Assembly: GCA_029263435.1 (NCBI GenBank)
Contig: JAJCXL010000326.1
Coordinates: 1-11,509 of the forward strand
Source of the DNA: Acidobacteriota bacterium
GTDB lineage: Bacteria > Acidobacteriota > Vicinamibacteria > Marinacidobacterales > SMYC01
Direction of reading: 5' to 3'
DNA length: 11,509 nt
Every line of letters begins with the position of its first letter. The stretch's first letter is position 1. A program made the translations under genes and the position numbers. Under the pieces are notes generated by a model. It saw only the letters and a list, made by a program, of their open reading frames with translations, was not told where the DNA came from and did no database searches. Shown here piece after piece: positions 6,093 to 11,509 of the stretch.

Positions 6093-8734
6093 GCCCGTCG
6101 CTCCGGCTCTATCGCTGGCTCATGCGACTCTGCCCCGAGTCCTTTCGTGCGCGCTTCGCCGATGAAATGCTCGAAGATCTCGCTCAGATCATCGAGACGA
6201 CACGGCGCGAGCGAGGCCTTTGGGCGGCGAAGCTCCTCTATATTCGAGCCCTTTTCGATCTTCTGCGCACCGCGTGGTCGGAGCACCCTGTCCCAAAAAC
6301 CGCTACCCCCAGCCCTGGAACGAGGACCGACGCCATGACGAGACATTTCCGCGACGCGATCCGACAACTGGCCGCAAAGCCGGGCTACACCGTCTTGGTC
6401 ATCCTCACCTTGGCCACCGGGATTGGCGCCACCAGCGCCATTTTCGAGACCGTCTACGCGGTCCTCCTCCGCCCCCCGGCGTTCTCCGACCCTGAAGAGC
6501 TCGTGATCGTCCAAGAGACGGACCTCGTTCGAGGGAGCACCGGCGACGATGCGAGCCCTGCGAACTTCGCGGACTGGCGTGCCGCTAGCAAGAGCTTTCG
6601 CGGACTCGCCGCCATGGCGATGACGACCGTGAACCTCACCGGCCAAGGCGAGCCCGAGCAGTTGCAGGCGCTGCGCGTGTCCGCGACGTTTCTCCCGGTC
6701 TTGGGGATCCAGCCGGAGCGAGGACGGGTGTTCGCGCCCGAGGAAGATCGACCAGACGGAGAGCGCGTCGTGCTCCTCACGCACGGGTTCTGGCAACGCC
6801 GCTTCGGCGGTCGCGACTCGGTGCTCGGCGAGACGCTCAGCCTCGATGGCAATCCGTATCGGGTCGTCGGCGTGCTGCCGGCGTCGCTCCGGTTCCCGAA
6901 TCGGGAGCTCGATCTGTTCACCCCGTTCGCGATGAACGCCGACGAAGCTCAGCAGCGCTCGTCCCACTATCTCACCGTCGTCGGACGACTCGCGCCTGGT
7001 GTGTCCATCGTTAATGCTCAGGAGGAGATGACCGCCATCGCGGCGGCTCTCGAACGGCAGTACCCGGACACGAATGAGGACAACGGCGTGGCCATCACCT
7101 CCCTTCACGAGCACCTCGTTACCGGCCTGGAGCAGTCGCTGTTCTTGCTCTTCGGTGCGGTCTCGGCGTTGCTCTTGTTGGCCGTCGTCAACGTGGCCAA
7201 TCTGTTACTCGCGCGAGGCTCGGCGCGATTGAGGGAGATCGCCTTGAGAAGCGCTTTGGGGGCCAGCCGTTCGAGGATTCTGGTCCAGCTGATGACGGAG
7301 GCACTCGTCCTGTCTGCCATCGGGGGCGCCGCCGGCGTGCTGCTCGGTCATGGGTGTGTGAGCCTGATGGGCACCCTCGTGCCTCTCCACTTGGAACGAG
7401 GGATCACTGGGTTCCATCCGGCCACTTACGTGTTCGCGCTCGTTCTCACCGCGGTCGTCGCCGCGGGCATCGGGCTTATGCCGTCTTTGAGCTTGACGAG
7501 ACGGGGATTCACTTCGATGCTCCGAGCGAGTGCTTCATCCACCCGCGCGACCGGCTCGATGAACCGTATCCGACGAGCCTTGGTGGTTTGCCAAGTTGCG
7601 CTGGCGCTGGTCCTGGTGGGGCTTGGAACGGTGACGGTTCGCAGCTTCGTCCAACTGAGCCGAACGGACCCGGGATTCCGCGCGGAGAACTTGCTGACGA
7701 TGCGAGTCCAGCTCTCGGGTACGAGGTACGCCGAGCACGCCGCGCGGGTCGAGTTCTACCGAGAGCTCGAGGAGCGCATCTCGCGGCTGCCTGGCGTGTC
7801 TTCGACCGGGGCGGTGTCGATGCTCCCACTGACCGGCGGAGGCGGATCGGTCGGGTTCGACATCGAGTCGCCGCTCGAGCCGCCCGAGACAGATCCGATT
7901 GCGGTGTTCCGGGGCGTAACCGCCTCTTATTTTCGCACCATGGGGATTCCGTTGGTGGCTGGGCGCGGCTTCGACTCTCGTGACGGTCCCGAGGCACCGA
8001 AGGTCGTCATCATCAACCGCTCCCTCTCTCAACGGTTTTTCGCTGGAGAGTCCGCCATCGGCCATCATTTGAACATCTGGGGAGAGCGCGTCGAGATCGT
8101 AGGGATGGTTTCGGACGTCCAGCAGTTCTCGTTTGCGGAGGAGCCACGACCTGCCATCTATGTCGCCGCGCCCCAAAGAAGCTGGGGCTATTTCGACCCG
8201 AAGGAGGTCGCGATCCGCACGCGCTCGAATCCCGAAGCGCTCATCGGGAGCATCCGTGCCGAAGTCTGGGCCGTGGATCCCGAGCAGCCGGTCGCCGCGA
8301 TCCGAACCATGGACACGATTGTCGTGAGCTCCTTATCCGAGGACAGATTGCGAACCCTCCTCCTCACGTCCTTCGCGTCGGCCGCGCTCCTCCTCGCGGC
8401 GTTAGGCGTCTACGGGGTCGTGAGCTATGTCGTTTCGAGCAGTACGGTCGAGATCGGCGTGAGGATGGCGCTCGGAGCATCCGGGCGCACAGTCGTCGGG
8501 TGGGTCCTCTCTCAGGGGTTGCGGCCGGTCCTCATGGGAGTGACGATCGGAGTGGCGCTCACGATCGCTTTGGCGCGCGTGCTCGGTGGCTATGTCGCTA
8601 TCGCCGCGCCTGGGCAGCCGTGGGTACTCGTGATCTCGAGCGGCGTGCTCAGCTTCGTCGCGCTCGCCGCGGTGCTCATCCCCGCGATCCGCGCCACTCG
8701 GGTCGACCCGCTGCGCTCGCTCCGCGCCGACTAG
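6089..8734 (+). CDS. ADOP-family orphan permease (MacB/FtsX type)
   Basis: 881 residues, typical of the Acidobacterial Duplicated Orphan Permease family (ADOP). Residues 1-65 are the short soluble prefix domain seen before such permeases (LYRWLMRLCPESFRARFADEM). Two MacB-like repeats follow. The first has a membrane segment at about 99-127, a periplasmic domain to ~345, and segments at 349-376, 402-430 and 446-468. The second has a segment at 497-519, a periplasmic domain to ~750, and segments at 757-782, 806-835 and 845-868. FtsX-type signatures are REIALRSALGASRSRIL (382-398) and its repeat VEIGVRMALGASGRTVV (787-803). It ends with the family tail VDPLRSLRAD. No ABC ATPase gene is in the window, hence 'orphan'. 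The role is probably mechanotransmission or export across the inner membrane, with unknown substrate. Its start overlaps the PadR stop. Confidence 0.93.
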   Translation: MSPSLRLYRWLMRLCPESFRARFADEMLEDLAQIIETTRRERGLWAAKLLYIRALFDLLRTAWSEHPVPKTATPSPGTRTDAMTRHFRDAIRQLAAKPGYTVLVILTLATGIGATSAIFETVYAVLLRPPAFSDPEELVIVQETDLVRGSTGDDASPANFADWRAASKSFRGLAAMAMTTVNLTGQGEPEQLQALRVSATFLPVLGIQPERGRVFAPEEDRPDGERVVLLTHGFWQRRFGGRDSVLGETLSLDGNPYRVVGVLPASLRFPNRELDLFTPFAMNADEAQQRSSHYLTVVGRLAPGVSIVNAQEEMTAIAAALERQYPDTNEDNGVAITSLHEHLVTGLEQSLFLLFGAVSALLLLAVVNVANLLLARGSARLREIALRSALGASRSRILVQLMTEALVLSAIGGAAGVLLGHGCVSLMGTLVPLHLERGITGFHPATYVFALVLTAVVAAGIGLMPSLSLTRRGFTSMLRASASSTRATGSMNRIRRALVVCQVALALVLVGLGTVTVRSFVQLSRTDPGFRAENLLTMRVQLSGTRYAEHAARVEFYRELEERISRLPGVSSTGAVSMLPLTGGGGSVGFDIESPLEPPETDPIAVFRGVTASYFRTMGIPLVAGRGFDSRDGPEAPKVVIINRSLSQRFFAGESAIGHHLNIWGERVEIVGMVSDVQQFSFAEEPRPAIYVAAPQRSWGYFDPKEVAIRTRSNPEALIGSIRAEVWAVDPEQPVAAIRTMDTIVVSSLSEDRLRTLLLTSFASAALLLAALGVYGVVSYVVSSSTVEIGVRMALGASGRTVVGWVLSQGLRPVLMGVTIGVALTIALARVLGGYVAIAAPGQPWVLVISSGVLSFVALAAVLIPAIRATRVDPLRSLRAD
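8703..8726 (+). repeat. Direct repeat copy 1: end of the permease gene
   Basis: This 24-bp segment (starting TCGACCCGCTGCGC) encodes the VDPLRSLR tail of the permease. It recurs identically at 8855-8878. The likeness continues weakly past the stop (CTAGGCG in both) if 3 bases are skipped. Confidence 0.9.
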
Positions 8735-8746
8735 GCGGCCGCCAAC

Positions 8747-8767
8747 AAAGGGACCTGGTCCTTTTTT
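8747..8767 (+). terminator. Candidate intrinsic terminator of the permease gene
   Basis: AAAGGGAC (8747-8754) can pair with GTCCTTTT (8758-8765), including one G-U pair, around a 3-nt loop; the run of six T ends at 8767. It begins 12 nt after the permease stop. Its core GGACCTGGTCC occurs again, oppositely oriented with respect to the T-run, at 8838-8848. The stem is short, so a REP-like palindrome is an alternative reading. Confidence 0.6.
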
Positions 8768-8828
8768 ACGGAAAAGGTAAGAGCACCAAACTGTTGTAAA
8801 CAAAGGCCTCAAGACTCCTAGCTCAGGG

Positions 8829-8853
8829 CGGTAAAAAGGACCTGGTCCATTTT
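8829..8853 (-). terminator. Candidate intrinsic terminator of the subtilase-like gene
   Basis: Read on the - strand this is AAAATGGACCAGGTCCTTTTT followed by ACC: GGAC/GTCC stem, 3-nt loop, A/T extension of the stem across one U-U mismatch, and a five-T run. It lies about 30 nt past the stop of the - strand subtilase-like gene. It is the inverted partner of the hairpin at 8747-8767, sharing the 11-bp core except for its central base. The 60 bp between the two (8769-8828) shows no other feature. Confidence 0.5.
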
Positions 8854-8854
8854 A

Positions 8855-8878
8855 TCGACCCGCTGCGCTCGCTCCGCG
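8855..8878 (+). repeat. Direct repeat copy 2: displaced permease 3' end
   Basis: Identical over 24 bp to 8703-8726. Its + strand reading, DPLRSLRG then TAG, mimics an ADOP permease C-terminus, but upstream similarity stops sharply at the TCGACC, where the A/T-rich flank of the second palindrome begins. The CTAG directly after the repeat supplies the TAG stop of the - strand gene. It is probably a remnant of a paralogous permease gene or of a local duplication. Confidence 0.85.
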
Positions 8879-8879
8879 G

Positions 8880-9563
8880 CTAGGCGCTCGATCCTTGCGG
8901 GCTCTCGCTCAGGTAACGTTCGCATTCGGCCGCATTGCGAGGCCCGACGTCAGCGAGCCACCGCGCGAGCGTCCCCGTCGTCGTCGCCACCGCGAGGGCC
9001 GCGTCATCAGGCATCGTCGAGCGCGCTCGAGGCGGTAGTGGCCCCACGCCACCGAGGGCGGCGACGACCCCATCGCGGACAGCGAATGCGCCCGGAGCGA
9101 GGGACGGATCGTGTCGAACCCCAACCGCTCCGGGAAGGCATCCGGGCAGACACGGTGCGCCGCCGAGCTCGACCGGAGACACGACGACCACGCCGGCCCT
9201 CGTCGCCACCCGGAGAGCACGCTCGAACGTGTCTCGCCACTGCAACTTGGTCACGCCAATACTCAAGTTCAGCAGCTGCATTTCGTGGGAGGCAGCCCAA
9301 GTGATCGCTTCCGCAAAAGCGGTGACGGGTGCTATCAGTCGAGTTCGGAAAATGCGCACCGGATGGAGCACCGCCTCAGGCGCACCCTGCCGGATGGTGG
9401 ACGCCACCACGCTCCCGTGTCCAATCTCGTCTTGCCACTGAGTGTCGAGCTCGGCCGTCGACGCGGACACCCGGATGCCAACGCCATCGCCTATGGGGCG
9501 AAGGAACCCGAAATTGGGATCGATCCCGCTATCGACGATGACGACCGCGGTCTCGAAAGCCAC
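8880..9563 (-). CDS. Short subtilase (S8)-like protein, probably lacking the catalytic serine
   Basis: 227 residues from the GTG at 9563, chosen because AGGGGA (9568-9573, - strand) lies 4 nt upstream and because the chain then opens on the S8 core strand. An in-frame ATG at 9773 would overlap the preceding gene by 179 bp and add residues with no likeness to the fold. Visible are AVVIVDSGID (catalytic Asp11), DEIGHGSVVAS (catalytic His49) and LLNLSIG (98-104). Where S8 enzymes have G-T/I-S-x-A, this has DDAALAVATTTGTLARW (186-202), with Ala189 at the Ser position. No A-G-N oxyanion motif is seen; its place is taken by VVVVSPVELGGAPCLPG. No signal peptide, so cytoplasmic. Length and the PCLPGCLPGAVGV segment recall the small QhpE-like subtilases (from memory). 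It follows the PhoX-like gene by 31 bp, likely in one operon. A non-proteolytic binding role is possible. Confidence 0.75.
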   Translation of the reverse strand: MAFETAVVIVDSGIDPNFGFLRPIGDGVGIRVSASTAELDTQWQDEIGHGSVVASTIRQGAPEAVLHPVRIFRTRLIAPVTAFAEAITWAASHEMQLLNLSIGVTKLQWRDTFERALRVATRAGVVVVSPVELGGAPCLPGCLPGAVGVRHDPSLAPGAFAVRDGVVAALGGVGPLPPRARSTMPDDAALAVATTTGTLARWLADVGPRNAAECERYLSESPQGSSA

Positions 9564-9594
9564 GGAATCCCCTACCGCCGGAAAGCCGTGTGGG

Positions 9595-10980
9595 CTACAG
9601 CGCGCCGTGGTGCCATGGACCGGTGATAGCCACGGTGATGCCGGGCAGCTGAATATTCGCGAACAACCATCGCCCGTCCGGACTGAAGCAGGCGCCCGAC
9701 CATTCTGATTTCTCGAACCCGGGAAAAGCATTCTCCGCGAAAGCGAAGACCTGCCCTTCGGGCGTGAGCCCAATCAATCGTTCCCCGTTCAAAGTCGCCG
9801 AGCCGCCGTCTTCACACAAGACGATGCCGCCTCTCGGGCTCACCGCGATGTTATCGGGTTGGTTGAGCTGGACCGAATCGGTGGACGCGAACAACAAGGT
9901 CAGAGCCCTCTTCCTCGGGTCGTATTGCCACACTTGGCCGAGTCCGACCGCTCCACCATTCGTCGACACGAAATAAATGTTGCCGCCATCGTGCCAACAA
10001 CCTTCGAGCCTGCTGAACCGAGCCCCACCGGCATCGAAGCCTTGGGTGAACACCCCCAACTTGTCGCTCGTTCCGGGCGAATGAGCGCGCGCAGGCTCCG
10101 CGATGTCCACCCATTCGATCTCGAAAACCGAGCCCGGCACGGTCTCCGCGGAGAGCACGACATTATCCGCACCGACGACTTTGAGCATCTGCAGCTGTCC
10201 ACCCTGGCTGAGCTGTCCCCACGTGTTCGGCGTGAACCGGTAAAAGCCCGCCGTGCCTCGATCCTCGGTGAGATAGACGCAGCCGGTCACGGGCTCGACC
10301 GCCACGGCCTCGTGCACGAACCGTCCCAAGCCCGTCAGCGGGACAGGTTGGGCGGCGCCCACCCCTGGGACTTCGAATACCCACCCGTGCGTCTGGTCGA
10401 AGCCCGTTTCGGGACCTTCGACGGTCTCTTCACAAGACAGCCACGAGCCCCAGGGCGTGATGCCTCCGGAGCAATTCGTACTCGTCCCGGACAAGCTCGG
10501 CCACGCAGCGAGCCAGGCGCCCGCGCGTTGATCGAACACGAGGTTGGTCGTGCCTCCGAGTCCTTTGGCGTCGTATCGCGCCGGGGGATACCAGGCGTTG
10601 CCTCTCCCCGGAATCTCGTGATTACGAACCAAGACGACCAAATCCTGAAGGCACGTGACGACCCCCATGCCGTCATGTGCGGGCGGTGTGGGGGCCCCGC
10701 CAACCATCGGAGCGCCCGTCCAACCGAAGGCGAGATAGCGAAATCCGGGTGGCAGCTTGATGAAGGACCCGCCTGTCGTCTCGTCGGCCACGAGGTTGAG
10801 CGGACCGTAATCCACGCTAAAAGGAGCTGCCGCCACGTTCGAGCCGCTCGCGAGCGCCCGAAACGGAGCCGCCGAGAGTCCGGTCAGGCCGGCCGCCCCG
10901 ATGGCGGCTCCCAAGAACGACCTCCGGCTCACACTGTCGGCCGGTTTCTCAGTCACCGCATTTGCGTCATCCGGTCTCAC
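9595..10980 (-). CDS. Tat-exported PhoX/DUF839-family phosphatase-like protein
   Basis: 461 residues from the GTG at 10980, preceded on the - strand by AAAGGGGGG 4 nt away; an in-frame GTG at 11001 lies ahead of that site and is less likely. Residues 18-24, SRRSFLG, followed by a hydrophobic stretch and ALASG, form a twin-arginine signal, so the protein is exported folded with its cofactors. The PhoX/DUF839 beta-propeller pattern is well kept: VRNHEIPG (118-125), CSGGITPWGSWLSCEET (170-186), FVHEAVAVEP (221-230), YLTEDR (236-241), LEGCWHDGG (325-333), QPDNIAVSPRGGIVLCEDG (374-392), EWSGACFSPDGRWLFANIQ (426-444). PhoX enzymes are iron/calcium phosphatases; Cys183 and the nearby acidic residues are candidate metal ligands. 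Many DUF839 proteins are untested, so phosphatase activity is inference. It lies upstream of the subtilase-like gene and divergent from a molybdopterin protein gene. Confidence 0.9.
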   Translation of the reverse strand: MRPDDANAVTEKPADSVSRRSFLGAAIGAAGLTGLSAAPFRALASGSNVAAAPFSVDYGPLNLVADETTGGSFIKLPPGFRYLAFGWTGAPMVGGAPTPPAHDGMGVVTCLQDLVVLVRNHEIPGRGNAWYPPARYDAKGLGGTTNLVFDQRAGAWLAAWPSLSGTSTNCSGGITPWGSWLSCEETVEGPETGFDQTHGWVFEVPGVGAAQPVPLTGLGRFVHEAVAVEPVTGCVYLTEDRGTAGFYRFTPNTWGQLSQGGQLQMLKVVGADNVVLSAETVPGSVFEIEWVDIAEPARAHSPGTSDKLGVFTQGFDAGGARFSRLEGCWHDGGNIYFVSTNGGAVGLGQVWQYDPRKRALTLLFASTDSVQLNQPDNIAVSPRGGIVLCEDGGSATLNGERLIGLTPEGQVFAFAENAFPGFEKSEWSGACFSPDGRWLFANIQLPGITVAITGPWHHGAL

Positions 10981-11014
10981 ATCGCCCCCCTTTCTAGCCA
11001 CGAGCTACCCTCGA

Positions 11015-11032
11015 TACAGTCGTCGAACTGTA
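11015..11032. promoter_or_regulatory. Palindrome in the divergent intergenic region, possible operator
   Basis: TACAGT (11015-11020) and ACTGTA (11027-11032) are perfect 6-bp arms around CGTCGA. The site is 35 bp upstream of the PhoX-like start and 129 bp before the molybdopterin gene, a position suited to a dimeric regulator. No convincing -35/-10 pair was found in 10981-11161 on either strand, so the operator reading is speculative. Confidence 0.35.
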
Positions 11033-11161
11033 CCACCTGCCTAGCGCGAGAGCGGTCCAAGCCTTGAGCAAAGGGTCGCCTCGGTGGCGACGACGGCCCG
11101 GCTCATGGTACAAAACGGCCGTGAAGCGCAGCCGATCCGACTGCCAGGGAGATTTGAGAAC

Positions 11162-11509
11162 ATGACCAAAGAGATGACGCGACGAGAAGTCATTCGCGCC
11201 GGTGCCCTCGGGCTCGGCGCCCTGAGTGTATCGGAGTGGGCCTTCCCCGCTCTGGCCCAAAACGAGACGCTCGTCTCGTTTACCGACTATCCCGACGAAT
11301 GGAAAACAGACCGCGGGCCGGAGAGTCGATTCTTCGACATCCGTAACATCGACAATCACGTGACGCCCAAAGATCAGTTTTTTACGACACAGCACTACGG
11401 TCACCCTCAGCTCAACGGGTCGAGCTTCAGGCTCAAGCTCACCGGGCTCCTCGACACGCCCAAGGAGCTCTCGCTCTCCGATTTGAAGAGCATGGGAGAG
11501 ACGGATCTC
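11162..11509 (+). CDS. Tat-exported sulfite-oxidase-like molybdopterin protein, 3'-truncated by the window
   Basis: 116 codons are visible from the ATG at 11162 (GGGAGA 9 nt upstream); the gene runs off the window. Residues 1-33 form a twin-arginine signal: TRREVIRAGALGLGALSVSE, then WAFPALAQ. The mature start follows the sulfite oxidase/SoxC pattern: FDIRNIDNHVTPKDQFFTTQHYGHPQLNGSSFRLKL is spread over about 59-94, then TGLLDTPKELSLSDLKSM. These enzymes carry a molybdenum-molybdopterin centre and work in the periplasm with a cytochrome partner. The cysteine that ligates Mo lies beyond the window, so exact type (sulfite dehydrogenase, MsrP-like or other) is open. Export by Tat fits cofactor loading before export. 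It is divergent from the PhoX-like gene, with 181 bp between them. Confidence 0.82.
   Translation, partial: MTKEMTRREVIRAGALGLGALSVSEWAFPALAQNETLVSFTDYPDEWKTDRGPESRFFDIRNIDNHVTPKDQFFTTQHYGHPQLNGSSFRLKLTGLLDTPKELSLSDLKSMGETDL

Noticed and set aside
5987..7114. Long open frame on the - strand (375 codons) opposite PadR and the permease.
   Set aside because: Low-complexity Arg/Glu-rich composition with no family pattern; opposite two firmly identified genes.
8818..8832. TAGCTCAGGGCGGTA, which looks like the D-arm of a tRNA.
   Set aside because: No matching D-stem (GAGC) follows, no T-loop GGTTCGA motif is present downstream, and the flanks do not form an acceptor stem. It lies between two palindromes and is probably coincidence.
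8703..8878. Direct repeats as attL/attR of an integrative element.
   Set aside because: Only 128 bp lies between the copies and it encodes no integrase or cargo; at most a remnant, so it is reported as a scar and not as a mobile element.
9564..9773. N-terminal extension of the subtilase-like protein to an ATG at 9773.
   Set aside because: It would overlap the PhoX-like coding sequence by 179 bp and adds residues unlike the S8 fold; the GTG at 9563 has an AGGGGA site and begins at the first core strand.
9859..11067. 402-codon + strand open frame opposite the PhoX-like gene.
   Set aside because: The - strand frame has a Tat signal and continuous DUF839 motifs; the + frame has charged composition without domains and no ribosome binding site.

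Overview
The window reads like one stretch of chromosome from a high-GC Gram-negative bacterium, most likely an Acidobacteriota member or a relative. Supporting signs are a PadR regulator translationally coupled to an ~880-residue orphan MacB/FtsX-type permease (the ADOP family, Acidobacterial Duplicated Orphan Permease), a cytochrome c/copper monooxygenase fusion, and two Tat-exported enzymes. The taxonomic call is inference. There is no CRISPR array, rRNA, tRNA, transposase or integrase. All genes are densely packed and look intact, except those cut by the window edges.

Left block (1-2557, + strand): the 3' part of a radical SAM enzyme with its CxxxCxxC cluster motif, overlapping by 8 bp a 511-residue glycosyltransferase. 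The transferase joins an N-terminal GT4/GT5-like half-domain, a family 2 catalytic domain and a C-terminal TPR-like tail. The pair looks like the end of a surface-polysaccharide or glycoconjugate operon.

Middle block (2657-5676, + strand): an exported protein with a cytochrome c motif and a complete PHM-type two-copper domain; an exported beta-rich protein with no assigned function; and, after a very stable 22-bp-arm hairpin, a small secreted C-type-lectin-fold protein. All three carry signal peptides, so this block works outside the inner membrane.

Regulated block (5737-8734, + strand): a PadR gene under a near-consensus promoter built into a perfect 11-bp-arm palindrome. The predicted transcript starts at the ATG, so it would be leaderless. 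The ADOP permease follows with an ATGA overlap.

The junction at 8703-8882 holds two copies of a short palindrome, GGACCTGGTCC. Each is followed by a T-run in the direction of the gene that ends beside it, which suggests facing terminators between convergent genes. A duplicated 24-bp copy of the permease 3' end flanks them and runs to the stop codon of the next gene.

Right block: on the - strand, a Tat-exported PhoX/DUF839 phosphatase-like gene is followed 31 bp later by a short cytoplasmic subtilase homologue that keeps the Asp and His of the triad but appears to have lost the Ser. Divergent from them at 11162 begins a Tat-exported sulfite-oxidase-like molybdopterin protein, cut by the window end.
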